Assembly: GCA_032209605.1 (NCBI GenBank)
Contig: JASFXZ010000003.1
Coordinates: 31,460,762 to 31,524,761, forward strand
Direction: 5' to 3'
DNA length: 64,000 nucleotides
From: Mactromeris polynyma
Taxonomy: Eukaryota; Mollusca; Bivalvia; Venerida; Mactridae
The notes under the pieces were generated by a model. The model was not told the origin of the DNA, ran no database searches, and worked only from the letters and a program-made list of their open reading frames with translations. This document shows positions 1-26,750 of this stretch, one piece after another (position 1 is the stretch's first letter; each line of letters opens with the position of its first letter). A program made the translations under genes and the position numbers.

Positions 1-682
1 TGCTTATTCCCACCAAAAATATTCAGCAAGAAATAGTTGTTGACACATATCTTAACAATCCTTTTGGAATTAAATATTTTATTTGCAATTCATTTATATA
101 GAGTTATATACAGTGTATTAATAATCTTGCATGCTCAGTTTTTTTGGGCCCATAATTTGGGCAAAACTGGGCCCTATTCCCTTGTCTGGAAAGTAATAGT
201 TCCCCCTATTCTGAACCAAATTCCCTTGTAGACATTTTTTTCATAAAACAAGAAACATTGATCAGTAATACACATGTATCTGTAATTAACATGTTTGTAC
301 CACAGAAAGATAATAAATACATGGTTTGGAAACAGAAATGTAAACATTGTAGCTAAATTATTCCCCCCTTTGCCCCTTGTAGTGCTATATATATCCCTAT
401 CAAAGGAGCCCTGCTACTATTCCCCTAAATGTGGAAAAACACAGAAGTTACCGTAGATAGTAAAGAACAATGATATAAGCTATATTATGCTACAGCTTTA
501 GTCATTTAACATTCAAGGACTATATTACAATTATTTAAGAATGGAGGTAAAATTAAATTTTCTTTGGTCTTCACAAACAGTTTTCCTTGTAACATGACAT
601 TAAAAACCAGTACAATAGTTTTGAGTCGAAATATCCAATATAGTAACAAAGTACATAGCATTCACAATCTACACCTCATCAC

Positions 683-868
683 TTGAAGGGAGGAAAGTGG
701 GCAATGGGTAGAGTGCTTGACTCCTGATCCTCAGGTCATGAATTCAAGCCCAGTATAAAGCAGGATTTGATCACGAACTTCACAATCCCTGAATGTGGCT
801 CGAGTACCCAGGAAGCAGTCATTGAGAGCCTTAAGTATAATTTGATAATCAATGTATAATAAATAAGT
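683..868 (+). repeat. tRNA-derived SINE
   Basis: The head looks like a polymerase III tRNA promoter: an A-box-like GGGTAGAGTGC near 706-716 and a B-box-like GGTCATGAATTCAAGCC at 734-750. The tail (ACCCAGGAAGCAGTCA, then GATAATCAATGTA) recurs near 7270-7340, so this is a dispersed family and not a functional tRNA. Confidence 0.6.
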
Positions 869-1470
869 TTCGGTTTGTAAGACATGGAAAATGCTGTTTA
901 CAGCAAGTTCATGTTTACAAAAACCTGATGTGTTAGATTAAGCTTTAACTAATGGATATCTTTATTTAATCTTAACAAAGGCACTTGACAATTAATGAGA
1001 CTGCAGAGATAGTTAAAATCCTAACAGATACATACATATATATATATATGTTTATCTATAAGTCACATAGTGCACCACGCTGTTAACAGCATTATTATAC
1101 AAGGAGTTTAAGGTGAATTAGTATTTGCAAGTTCTTCGCTGGTTTATCTCAGTTACAAATGATTCAGATAACAGAATTGTGTGACGGGCACAAATAGAGT
1201 ACATATATAATAAACTGTCTGACATATATCACTATAAAGTATAAAATAATTACATTCAACAAAACACTTTACAACGGTTGAAGTTTCTTACCATTTTATA
1301 AAGTACTCATGTACACTAAATTGAATTTGGTTCTATCTGTTCATTGTGCACCAAAAGCTGAGATTTTCAAGTACAAAATGTAAACAGTACAGAATGATTA
1401 TTCCAAACTGCTTTGAAACAATATGAAACCTGTATAAACAAATTCAAGTAACCTAAACAAAAGGCTACTA

Positions 1471-1620
1471 CAGTAGAATCCCGTTGGCTAGAACTCGGTT
1501 GCGTCGAACACCCTTGTTGACTCGAACTGATTATGCAGTCTCAATTGAATTTCCTATATAATTTATATTGTTCTACTGCTTTTGGTTCGAACTGCCCAGC
1601 CTCGAACTCTCGAACCAATT
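1471..1620. repeat. Degenerate TCGAACT-rich dispersed repeat
   Basis: It begins CAGTAGAATCCCG and carries several CTCGAAC/TCGAACT words; GTTCTACTG near 1569 is roughly the inverse of the start. It resembles inverted-repeat DNA-element ends in animal genomes. Boundaries are uncertain. Confidence 0.35.
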
Positions 1621-3047
1621 ACCAGTAATATGGTAATGCTGTTAAGTATTTATATAAATCAATGTATGATGTGTTTCTTAATTTACAATTCTTGTAAAGG
1701 ATAATAAAACCAGAGTAAGCAAAATTCATTTTACATAAACATTTACTATTAAGGTTATAATTTTAAAACCAAGAGATGATTGCTGTTAAGAATATTGCAA
1801 TCATTTACAATAAACAATTTATTTATAAGTAGATATATAGATGTACCAGTATTTAATTATTTATTTTGTTTGGGCACTTCATCATCAGGTACAATCCTGT
1901 TTAAACAGATACATGGTCATGTGTTTGTTTACGAATGTACCATGCTCATCACATTTCTAACATTAGACAGCAGATTTATTAGCATTCATTAACAGCTGAG
2001 TACCAAACCATGACGGAGCAGGCATACATTATACACCATGTGGGTGAGTAATAAAAACCTAAGAGTAAGACAGAAACGTATTTTTTCAGAGGAAAACATC
2101 ACCATTTGGAAGGTGGAACATCAATGTTATGATCTGCAGGAAATGTTTACTATGCAGTTTGCTATTTAATAGTGTCAGACTCAGAAACAAAATAATACAA
2201 GCCAAATAATATATATTAACTGTGTAATTTAACACATCTGCAATCTGGCAATAATATCACAGAATAACTACTGATTGTTGAATTTTACATACTCAGGGTA
2301 TGCTCTTCTAAAGGTGTGAGTTGCATCTGCAATATAAGTGAAGCAACTCCTCTTCTTCACAACATCGTTCTCATAAATGTGTAAACAGGCAACAAATTTT
2401 GTCAGTTACCGCTTTAAATCTTTCAGAAATTATATACAATGTCATGTTCAAATATATCCAGTGCTCTAACAGGTAAACAATACCATAAAGTTGCAAATTT
2501 ACTGTACACTTGTTAGCCCGACAGTATTACCGAAAAGCTAGGGCTCAAGTAATCTTGTCAAGACAATTTCTTTGTAACAAAACGTCTTGGCTGACATCCA
2601 TCCTACAGAAATAATAGCGCACACCGTAACTGCTACCGGGTATATTGAGTATCTATAAAAATACAATTAATAATTCCCGAAATAAGTAATGGCATGTTTC
2701 CAGAAAGACACAACTAGTAAAAAAATGCTTTATATTTGTTGTAAACATTGTTACTTATATGGCATTATCACTAGTCAGTCTATAAACCAGATTCTAATAC
2801 TAAAATATGTCATCAACACAACTGTGACATAGCAAAAAGATTGTCATTCACTCATAGATAAAATATGGAATATTAATCACAATGAGGGAACACATATAAA
2901 ATACGAAATACCATTAGACGTAATATCACTGGCAATAAGACATCAATATAGGTGATAATAAGTCTTTGTCCTCAGACGACACGATTGTAAGTATTGTTTG
3001 CGAAAGACACTCGTTCACATTAATTTGTTGACAATCAGACGGTTCGT

Positions 3048-3110
3048 CTTTGGTCTACTTCCTGTTTCAGTTTCATCATCCGTGAAATGAAGATCATTGG
3101 CCAATCAAAA
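3048..3110 (+). promoter_or_regulatory. Possible IRE1 promoter motifs
   Basis: An ETS-like ACTTCCTG (about 3057-3064) and a CCAAT box (GGCCAATC, 3099-3106) lie about 320 bp upstream of the IRE1 start. The transcription start is not visible, so the assignment is by position only. Confidence 0.3.
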
Positions 3111-3320
3111 ATTAATACGTATGGAAAATTGTGTAACTTCCATTTAAAATTTTACGTTGCATTGTCATTAGTATCAATTGCATCATTCTACTTTATTCTG
3201 AATGCATGTTTTGCAAATTGTACAGAATAAGAATAAAATCAAAACGAAAGTTAAAATAATCCACGAATTGTAAACAAGGATTTTCTTCACTTCTGCGCTG
3301 ATCTCAAAACCAAAACAAGC

Positions 3321-3398
3321 ATGGCGGACAATAATTCAACCATTGAGTGTTATTGTTCAAAATACAGGAATAAGTCGAGTTATTTAATAATGCATTAA
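3321..3398 (+). other. Possible upstream ORF in the IRE1 leader
   Basis: An ATG in the context AGCATGGCGG opens a 25-codon frame ending in TAA 24 bp before the IRE1 start. If the leader begins upstream of 3321, scanning ribosomes meet this frame first. Whether it is transcribed is unknown. Confidence 0.3.
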
Positions 3399-3422
3399 GA
3401 TCTACGTGACAACGGAGGCAAT

Positions 3423-17631
<14,209 letters not shown>

Positions 17632-20600
17632 GTCGAAGAGTATCATGTGAAATTTGGAGACATTTGTTTGTTTATCAGGACAGTGTTAGTTATATATTTG
17701 TGTAAATTTACATCAATTAACCTTGATTGTAAAATATCCTACTATCTCAAATTAAACTTGCTATACTGCCAATTGATTTATGACCAACATGACGACAAGG
17801 TCAAGTATTGAATATGTAATCGCATTAGTTAGAGTTGTGACCACAGAATTTACGAGTAGTATCTGGAGGCTCTCAGTGTTGGTCAGTCTGTCATTATGAC
17901 ACAAACTATAGAAGCTGATAAGCTTGGATGTTTAATACAAATATGATGGTATTGACATTTTGTCTCTGTAGATTATTTTGTTTAAAAATTGTTTTCTCGA
18001 TTGCCAAACGTCGAGTTGATATGTAGTAAACAGTTGTGTGGATAAATGGTTTAAATGTAATGATCTCTGGTGAACTACTGAATGAAAGTAGTAACTGTAA
18101 AATAACTGATACAATGTTCGTTACTCTTCTTGCTTATAAATGTCTCTGTGTAGCATGGTATGTCTGTCATTCAGAGAAACACAGATAAGGTTTCCTTATT
18201 TAGAGTTATAAGTTCAATGCAGAATACTGAATATTTAGTAAGAATAGTACAATTATCATTGCGAGATGTTCATATGTCTGCTTCATAAGAAAATGTCTGG
18301 TAAACTTTTATTTCTTTGCATTGAACGATGTTTATGATGGCAAATCTATTTGTATATGAAGATTATTATGTTTTGTGATATAATTCTTATGAAAGTGATT
18401 ATTATGTCAAGACTTGTATTGTTACTGGGACGTTTTGCAATAAAGGCATCATTGTGATGATGCTTACACAATGATAATTGAATGCTGCTATGGGATTTAC
18501 AACCTCTGATGTAAGTGACATCATTTAAAAAAAACGCAACATGTGATGTCACTATTTGGAAGCAGGAAACAATATTTACTCCATATGGTCACTTCGTTTT
18601 CGTATGGTCATATCGGGCAAATATTAATAACTGCTAGTACATGGTGACGTCACTTGTGACATTTTTTGGAAATAACGTCACTTAAAGAAGAGCTTGGAAA
18701 TCGTACAGTGGTGCTTATTTAAAGGCTTTCTAGCAATTTCGTTTCACAGTAAAAAAATATACGTTAATGCATCGGGAAGTAGCAATTGAAATGTTTATGA
18801 AGGATTATAGAGCTGCGAAGTACCACCTTCAGTTGGTAGCCACTTCTAGTCTGTGAATTTAGTGATCAAATTCTATTGTGTATTAATTTCTTACTGAGTA
18901 AGAAATGTTGATATAGCAAACATTGTTCCACCTGCTGGTTTTCAATAATTGACTCTAATCAAGTATAACATTGTTTGCTATTTATTTATCGATTACTAAT
19001 AATTTTTGACATGCTGAAATAAACAATGTTGTAAATAATCAAGCCCATTGTTTAATATATTCTTTAAATGTGTATTTTGTTCACGAGGAACTTGTGTATC
19101 GGTCATGTTTCTATATATAAAAAGATTCTTCAGCGCAATTTAAGCTGTATCAAAATTTTACATTTCCCTCATTTATGTACACTTTAATGTGATTATTAAT
19201 ACATGTTTTTGCATAATTCATAGGTAATTGTTATTTTCTCCTTGCTTTTTTATTAGTATTTTTATTTTTGTATGTTGACAAGTATAGGATAGACAATGTG
19301 AACTTCATGAACGTTGTATATCTGATATAGATGGTTGAAATAGCGGCCGCTGATTGGACGGATTGTGGTGAACTTAGTCTAACTATATAAATGTTTTGTT
19401 TAATGGCCCAAATTAAGTACACCAACAATGTTGATGTCAAAGTGTTTCTCCGAAGTTGTCATTTTATTTACGTCCATTTTAAGATTGAATTGGTTCTAAT
19501 GAAATCATGGTAACTACTTCATCATAAAAAAGCTCACTTCATTTTTTTTTTATTTAGGGACATTGATACCTAAGTGTATACTGCCAATAGATATATATTG
19601 TAAGTCTATTATCTGTACTGATGTCATTGTTGTTACTGGACTTGGCATGATCATAACACCAAAACGTTTCATGCTGTAAACACAACAATCTTACATTTAC
19701 ATTGAGGCCCAAAGTCATTTGTTTTGTGATTTCACCTCTTGTTGTTATCCTTCTGTACATTCCAATATAATATAGGAACCATTTCTAACTTGGCTGGGTT
19801 TCATATATGACAGTACCATGCAACCTATCCTGAGCTGTCCTCTCTTGAGAAACATCCTCGCTTCAGCAACAGTATCAGGTTTTCCTGTAGTAAGAATTCA
19901 GTTGTCAATTTAATATGTTGAGCAGCAACCTCTCAACAACAGCCAAACTGTGCGTCTCCCAAGGGTATTGCTCAGGACAGGCTGCAGGATGACTGACTTG
20001 GAAGTCTGAGGTATGAGACTTCCATGTCTCACTTTATAAATTTGTATTTATATGGGAACAACAACACAGAAACAATATAGGATACAATATTTAGTTAACA
20101 TCAGTTCAAAAAATTTATGTCACCCATGTCTATAGTCAGTAGTTAGTCCATACTTAAAATCTAGTTTTCTTGAATCTGAAAAATGTCAAACTGATTAAGT
20201 TTATCATTTTACGTGTTAAGTTTTTCATTTTAAATGTTCACCAATTTTATTATTTATTCTTTGTTTTAACTCGAATGTTTCAATGTTTTCATCTTGTGAC
20301 ATTTCAATATATTGTATAGACAGGGCAATGTGATATGTATTGATGTATGTTTGTATTCATTACGTGCCTTAATATACGAGTGTGATGATCAAGTCTTTAT
20401 TTTGGATGATACCAAGTATTCAGATAGAAGGTTGTCGAATAAATGAGGTTCGATTGTACTTACATGGAATAATAAGGATATTACTGGGCTTTAGTATATT
20501 TTTAAAAAAAATAGTATTTTTGTGAAATTGGAGCCAGCAGTCTTAAACTCTTGAACTAAAATTCATTTCTCAATTCTTTTGTGGTACTTCTACTAAATTA

Positions 20601-20931
20601 AATTAGAGTCTTGATCCTAGCAGTACCATACCAGTTAGTACATAGTGTAGGTTTAGGTCATTAGGTTTTCACCTTACTACAATGTACATTGTTTATATGT
20701 GACATAATGCTGTTTTATTGCATCCATATTTTAACATTGTTGTCCATTGTTTATGTGACATAATGCCGTTTCATTGTATCAAGGTTTTTAAATTATAAAC
20801 TGACCTATTCTTGTATATCATAACTGAAAATAATTTTTTGACAATAATACCAGTTTTGTCTTTTTTATTGCTGATGCAAAGAATGACAACAGACTAACAC
20901 AATGATTGAACAGAGAAGACTAGAAGTAACG
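17632..20931. other. IRE1 3' UTR and downstream intergenic DNA
   Basis: No coding region was recognised. AATAAA signals at 18439-18444 and 19018-19023 are candidate IRE1 polyadenylation sites, giving a 3' UTR of about 0.8 or 1.4 kb. The rest is AT-rich and unexplained. Confidence 0.4.
18439..18444 (+). terminator. Candidate poly(A) signal for IRE1
   Basis: AATAAA about 0.8 kb after the IRE1 stop. A second lies at 19018-19023. Which one is used cannot be told from sequence. Confidence 0.3.
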
Positions 20932-21363
20932 GTATTGTCAGGCATCAGTCTGTCAGATGTATTAAACCACACCATTTCGTGACAGGTATTGTCAGGCATC
21001 AGTCTGTCAGATGTATCAAACCACACCATTTCGTGACAGGTATTGTCAGGCATCAGTCTGTCAGATGTATCAAACCACACCATTTCGTGACAGGTATTGT
21101 CAGGCATCAGTCTGTCAGATGTATTAAACCACACCATTTCGTGACAGGTATTGTCAGGCATCAGTCTGTCAGATGTATTAAACCACACCATTTCGTGACA
21201 GGTATTGTCAGGCATCAGTCTGTCAGATGTAATAAACCACACCATTTCGTGACAGGTATTGTCAGGCATCAGTCTGTCAGATGTAATAAACCACACCATT
21301 TCGTGACAGGTATTGTCAGGCATCAGTCTGTCAGATGTATCAAACCACACCATTTCGTGAAAA
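20932..21363. repeat. 54-bp minisatellite, eight copies
   Basis: Eight head-to-tail units begin GTATTGTCAGGCATCAGTC and end CACACCATTTCGTGACAG. Units differ at one or two bases (TATTAAA, TATCAAA or TAATAAA in the middle). Because 54 is a multiple of three, frames stay open on both strands and give 18-residue repeats, but start context, splicing and homology are absent, so I treat it as noncoding. Confidence 0.95.
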
Positions 21364-22566
21364 TATTTTGATAGATCATCTGTTTTTGTCAAACATACAT
21401 CCAAATCATTTCAGATACTGTTACATTACTGGTAAGGTTCCTCATAATGTACTGAGATATTACTACCAAGGGTACCCCACTCTTTTAGTATTTTTATTAC
21501 CATATGTATCACACAAAGCAGAAATAGTATATATAATGTGTACTCGGGGCTGCTAAATTTCTGCATGAATGCTGAAATCCGCTGATTTTGGGTTTTCAAA
21601 AATCATTGCAAAATTTCAGGGACAGGGGTGTTGATTCTTCCTAATGTTTGTTCGAAAGTTAACATTACTAAACATTGAATGCCTCATTAGCTGTCACATG
21701 AATGAGAGAGACAGATTAACCAATGAGTGAGCATGTCCAATTGATTTGCTCATTTAAACCTTGCTTTGGAAGCGAGCAAAAATTAGCAACATAGTAAAGT
21801 GTCAATTTTACAGTAAAGAAATGGAAATAATCAAGACCAGTAAGGCTAAAGAAATTGACAAGGAAATGAAGAACAAGTTTAACTTGGCGAGAGAGAAAAG
21901 TTGACAATGAAATAGGAACTACATTACTAAAACAATACTTGTTAAAAACTTTACATTTAAACATTCTACACCATTCAATATCCTTAATAGAGCAAGTTGG
22001 GATGCCAATCAAAATGGATAAAAAAGGATACTACTTTAAATAAATGGGCAACCTGACCCCTCACCAGGGCTCGACCCTAAACCTGCAAGGGGGGGCTATT
22101 GTAGCCCCCTTGATCCCAGCAAATTTTTCAAAAATTCCTGTTGGTAGCCCTGGTTCCGTAAACTAATTTTTAGACCCATCCATCAACTAACAGGTCGATG
22201 CACATCTCAAATGCATGTTACATTTTCTGATGCTACTTTTGTAAGTAAGAGGTAATTGAAAACGATTTTCAGACTAACTTTGCACTCAGAATTTGCCATT
22301 GATGCAAATAAAGACGCTAAGCAAAAACCACCCTTAATTTTAATGTGGTACCCTTACAATATTTGCTTCAAGTTTTTTGGTTAATTTTTATGTTAAACAT
22401 GAAAAAAATCCTCCACAGAAGACCTACAGTTGGTGCAGTCCGGTTACTAATGATCTACCTGATGTTGACAACGATTCTAAGTATACAAAAATACACAATA
22501 TATGATTCATACCAACAGAATATTGACAAAAACACTACATTTGAATAATATTATTTGATATTATAG
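21364..22566. other. Intergenic, no gene recognised
   Basis: AT-rich DNA between the minisatellite and the zinc-finger stop codon. A G-rich/C-rich inverted pair (GGGGGGCTA, then TAGCCCCC) near 22090-22110 could form a short hairpin. Part is presumably the zinc-finger 3' UTR. Confidence 0.35.
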
Positions 22567-24117
22567 TTAATCGTCATTCAGTTGACGGTCTGATGGCGAT
22601 CTGGATGTGTTGCTGTTGCTAGTATTATATGTATTTTTAAGAATTCCATCCAAAATAAGTTTGTCATGGCATTTCATATAATGATACTTCAAACGATATT
22701 TACTTCTAAATCTCTTGTGACATTCTGTGCAAGGGAATGGTTTCAGGTTGCTATGCCACAAAGCATGCTCCTCCAGCTGATGTTTGTTAGCAAACCGCTT
22801 TTGACACTTATCACACGTAAACTTTTTTATACCAAGGTGGATAACTTTTTTGTGTCTACACAAGTCTCCAGGCCATCGGAACACCTTATCACACTGATTA
22901 CACCTGTAAACAGACATCACTTTCTTATATTTCTGAGCTTCACCGGGCTCCAAGTGTTCTATTAACTTCTTCTGTTCACAATTTCTTTGATCTTCTCTTA
23001 TATGATGTTCCATGTGAGTTTTCAGGTTTCCTTTTTGTGAAAAACGTTTTTCACACCTGGAACATGCGAATGGCTTCCCATTCTTATGGGCTTTTAGATG
23101 AACACGTAGACTGTCTTCAGTGGCAAGGAGTTTTCCACACAGTTCACATTCATAAGACATTACTCCAGTGCTTCCTAAAGAATTTCTTTGATGACTAAGA
23201 ACATGGCGCTTGAAGGTAGAATAATATGGAGTCTTGTATGTGCAGTCCTTACATTCAATATACTTAAATCCTATCTTATGTTTGAAGAGTTTATGCCTTC
23301 TCATTCTGGAAGCAGTAAAAAAACCTTCTTGACAAACTTCACAAAGATATTTAACTTTCTTTGTATGTGAAACATTAATATGATCATTTAGGGTTCGCCT
23401 ACTGATACATTTATCACATTGTGGACACTTCACCACTTCGTTTCTGGTTGAGTTTGGTTCTTTCTTGATCCCAACTTTTGATCTCGAGTATGCTTTTCCT
23501 TTATAGTATTTAGCATTATCTTGTTTCATGTCTATATCACCAATGTCAATATGCATATTATCTTTCAAAGAGGTCAAGTCACTATCACTCATTCTACTTT
23601 CAGCACTATCATCATAATTGACATCAGTAACTTCTGACCAATAAGAAAAATCATCATCATCGTCACCATAGTCACTGTTCAGATCTTTTACATCAAAGTT
23701 TTCATTTTCTACTTGTTTATCAATTGAGTCAAGTTTGAATTCTTCACTAGAATCGATACCATGTTCTACTTCAATACTAGAAGTTAACATTGTTCCATCT
23801 GTCTTGAAAATTCCACATGCTGTTGTTATCAAGAGTGATTTCTCTCCATCATTTTCAGAAAGAAATTTAGCATCGGGATAAACAAAATCACAATCCTCAC
23901 AATCGTAACTAGCACCTTCTTTCACCTTATTATTACCAGTCTGAAGTTCAAATTTTGCAGGAGAGTTAGTTTCTTCAACAGATGTTTCATCAGGTAATGC
24001 ATTGTCCTGTGAATCTTTATTGCTCTTGTTAACAAAAACGCATTCACCATTACACTTGTGAGTTGCATTACTTTCTTCTCCACACGAAATGCAGACACTG
24101 TAGTCTACTTCTGCCAT
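22567..24117 (-). CDS. C2H2 zinc-finger protein with acidic N-terminus
   Basis: A 516-aa protein in one uninterrupted exon. Eight C2H2-type fingers lie at about residues 231-251, 259-280, 289-309, 323-344, 352-372, 406-427, 435-455 and 463-484; the first is degenerate in spacing. Fingers 4-8 have the classical C-x2-C, x12, H-x3-5-H form, pointing to a nuclear DNA-binding regulator. The N-terminal half is acidic and low-complexity (DDDDD at 152-156), with CxxC pairs at 9-12 and 73-76 that may bind zinc. No KRAB, BTB or SET domain is visible. The linkers are not the TGEKP type of long KZFP arrays. Start chosen: first ATG of the frame, just after a good acceptor in the leader (24148-24150). No orthologue name can be given. 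Confidence 0.9.
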   Translation of the reverse strand: MAEVDYSVCISCGEESNATHKCNGECVFVNKSNKDSQDNALPDETSVEETNSPAKFELQTGNNKVKEGASYDCEDCDFVYPDAKFLSENDGEKSLLITTACGIFKTDGTMLTSSIEVEHGIDSSEEFKLDSIDKQVENENFDVKDLNSDYGDDDDDFSYWSEVTDVNYDDSAESRMSDSDLTSLKDNMHIDIGDIDMKQDNAKYYKGKAYSRSKVGIKKEPNSTRNEVVKCPQCDKCISRRTLNDHINVSHTKKVKYLCEVCQEGFFTASRMRRHKLFKHKIGFKYIECKDCTYKTPYYSTFKRHVLSHQRNSLGSTGVMSYECELCGKLLATEDSLRVHLKAHKNGKPFACSRCEKRFSQKGNLKTHMEHHIREDQRNCEQKKLIEHLEPGEAQKYKKVMSVYRCNQCDKVFRWPGDLCRHKKVIHLGIKKFTCDKCQKRFANKHQLEEHALWHSNLKPFPCTECHKRFRSKYRLKYHYMKCHDKLILDGILKNTYNTSNSNTSRSPSDRQLNDD

Positions 24118-24829
24118 AGTACGTAATATTCTCTACTTCTTAAAAATCTGAAATGAAGATGTAGAATGATAGAAGTACACGTCGTGTGAAACAGCAACTA
24201 CAGTACATACACTGATACATGATGTTGTGCAAGCCTGATTCTTCATTACAGTTTGGAGAGTGAAAGTGGAAAATCATAGGCATAAACGGGATGGATTAAA
24301 CAAACATTATAGGTAATGAAAGTGTATTAGTTGACACAATAAGATTTAGAGTGATACATGTAGTCTCATCCATACTGTAATTAAAATTGTACAGTAGGCT
24401 AGCACTCTGTCAGTGTCACTCAAACTAATCATTTACCTGTATTCAAACTGTCATCTATGTAACAGTTTACAGAATTGTCTACTACAGGTGATCAAATGAA
24501 CATGTACCAATTTAATCAAGACAAGGCAAGCTGGCACACAAAGTTTGACATGGTCGTAATGTTTTCAATGAGAATGGAATTCTGATTTCCAAGATTTCAT
24601 TATGCTGCAAATATTTCTGACAGACACAAACAAGCATAGAGTTGTAGGCTGGTTTTATTCTTGTTGTATTCCAGCTTGTAGCAACCATTTGATGATCATT
24701 AGCCCTGTATTGGAACTTACACCCATATACGAAGCATATTGGAAGGATACATACATGTAGTACTATTTATACCATACCATCTTCAGAGAAATAATTAGAA
24801 AATTCGGCAAGCTAAAAATCAGTCACATC

Positions 24830-24940
24830 ATGGATCAGATTTTAAGTGAATTTTTCTTGCCGTACTATAATCAATTTAAAAGCAACTTCAAAGAACGCTT
24901 CTATGCCAATCTAACAGGAAGTTTTGCAGACATCAAGTAA
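24830..24940 (+). other. Unassigned 36-codon ORF
   Basis: A short frame with mixed, protein-like composition (starts MDQILSEFFLPYYNQF) whose end, CAAGTAAG, could be a splice donor. No partner exon or family was found. It may be chance. Confidence 0.15.
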
Positions 24941-25009
24941 GAATGTTGCATTTTATCAAATTGTTTACCTTGACATGTAACAGTGACAAGTATGAACTAA
25001 TGGTGGAGT

Positions 25010-25235
25010 TAGGTAGTAACCCGAGTTGGGTTAATACATAGCAGATATAGTGCTGTAAAGTGGTGATAGCTATAGACAAGATTACACCACACCCAGGTCA
25101 GCCAGTTCTAGCACTAGTTACCCTTATTATGCTGAGCAAAGGCAAGGGAGCCATTTGTGTACACCTTCAGGAATGACCTTCAACCTTCAACAACTGAGGC
25201 AGATGCTCTTCCATTGGAGCCACAGTTTTTTTAAT
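25010..25235 (-). repeat. tRNA-derived SINE, minus strand
   Basis: Read on the minus strand, the head holds GGCTCCAATGGAAGAGCATC (A box) and GGTTGAAGGTCATTCC (B box), then a body containing GGCTGACCTGGGTGTGG. It differs from the family at 683 and 7180. Confidence 0.6.
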
Positions 25236-26029
25236 AAGTGAATGATCAGCCTTCAAACAAAGAGTAAGACACATAATCAAGTAGCCTACTGTAGGCCATG
25301 ATGGCTATTTGCCAACGTTAATGAGTCTAAGCTACGAGTCTTATTTATTGTCTAACTTCTTTATATTGATATAAGTATGTTCTCTCTTAACTTCCGAGTC
25401 TTGTGCTTTCATATAGACATTGCATAGCTTTGACTAAAAATGTTGTATCTTTTTACTATGGCTACAACTTAAAGGTGAAAAGTAAATAACAGTTAGCCAA
25501 ATATGCAAATCATATCCGAAATCACTGTCCGAATACTAGAACATTTTGAATACATTATATATTTCTCATGCAATGTCTCCGTCGGGATATCTGAATGGAT
25601 TTCTTCCTTCTTTATCCATAATTACAGCTACGTATACATAATTGTTGTTAAAATGGCAATGACTCATGCTTAATTTACATAAAAATCCAAATAAAGGATA
25701 ATACTCACATGAAAGGTTACACACCACTAAATTTCATGGGCTTGGACTTACGAGTGCGGAAGCACACTCTTGGAACGGACGCATTGTATGAACTTTCTTA
25801 TTTGTAATAATAAACTAATAACAAGAAATAACTTAACTGCTGTGTCGACCAAGACTGCAATAGCAGATTATAATTTTGTTAAAAAAAATGTGTGCTAATA
25901 TGTTAATACACATTGTTCAAGTTTATGTTACAAAATACTTTTCTGATATATAATGAATTATTAGTCTAGTTATAAAAAAAAATGATAACTTAAAATGCTA
26001 AGTTAATATTATTTTTTTGTTAGTGTGTG

Positions 26030-26220
26030 TGGATCAAGGGAATCATCTGGGACCAATATATACGTATTGGTCCCAGGAATCATGCACTTCATTTAATGGT
26101 TTTCATCAAACCAAATTATGGTTGCCAAGACAATGGAAATTTTGATCAGAAACCAATTTTTACATGGGCAGACACACAGAATTACGTATGGACAGGTATG
26201 AATGGCGGGGGCATAAAAAC
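26030..26220. repeat. Dispersed repeat fragment with palindrome
   Basis: Contains the inverted repeat TGGGACCAATA / TATTGGTCCCA at about 26048-26077 and ends in GGACAGG, then GGCGGGGGCATAAAA, a tail like the one near 14030. A similar palindrome occurs at about 54577-54608. Confidence 0.45.
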
Positions 26221-26750
26221 AATAACAATACAAATTTTTAAAAAATGTCAATGTCTTTATTTATTGAAAAATAAAATCAAAGTTTCGCAGTAAACATGTT
26301 ATGTAGCCAGAGAGACTAAAGCTATATGACCCTATATCTCTTACCAGCATATTTTAACACAGTTATGCATTAAATTCTAAAATATATAGAAAACCCCTTA
26401 TCTCAAGTCTTGGTATCTTTTTTTTCTTAAGTGACTAGGTAAAATTACACAAAGTGATTGTTCTTTGTTACATGTTAGATTATATTGAGTCTGATTTTAA
26501 AATGCTCCCGATGTTGTCAACTTCTTTCAACAGAGTAATATTTTCAGCTTAATCTGGATGCAGTTCGTAAGCTTGTATTGCTTAGTAAGTTTGGTCTTTA
26601 TACACTTTTATATCACAGAAAACTGTCATTAGATTTGTTGATAAAATACAATGCATATCAAGCTCTGTTTCATTCAATACAATTCATGTAAAATGACTCT
26701 TCTGTGAACTCTTATAGAATAATGAAATGTTGTTTTGTTAATAATGAACT

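Larger units (their letters stand above)
1..3320. other. Gene-poor left flank
   Basis: No exon with recognisable protein similarity was found on either strand. The stretch is AT-rich and holds one SINE (683-868) and a degenerate repeat (1471-1620). It may include the 3' UTR of a gene beyond the left edge, but nothing proves this. Confidence 0.4.
24118..25752 (-). other. Probable 5' UTR intron of the zinc-finger gene
   Basis: On the minus strand TTCATTTCAG ends at 24148, 31 bp before the ATG, a good acceptor. A consensus donor (CTCG, then GTAAGT) lies at 25746-25751. A noncoding first exon just above 25752 is inferred. The interval also holds a SINE. Confidence 0.35.

Noticed and set aside
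683..760. tRNA gene
   Set aside because: A- and B-box-like words are present but the cloverleaf does not close and a SINE body follows.
20865..21404. 179-aa minus-strand repeat protein and its plus-strand counterpart
   Set aside because: Both arise because a 54-bp tandem repeat keeps three-frame phase; no homology, no sensible start context, and both strands are equally open.
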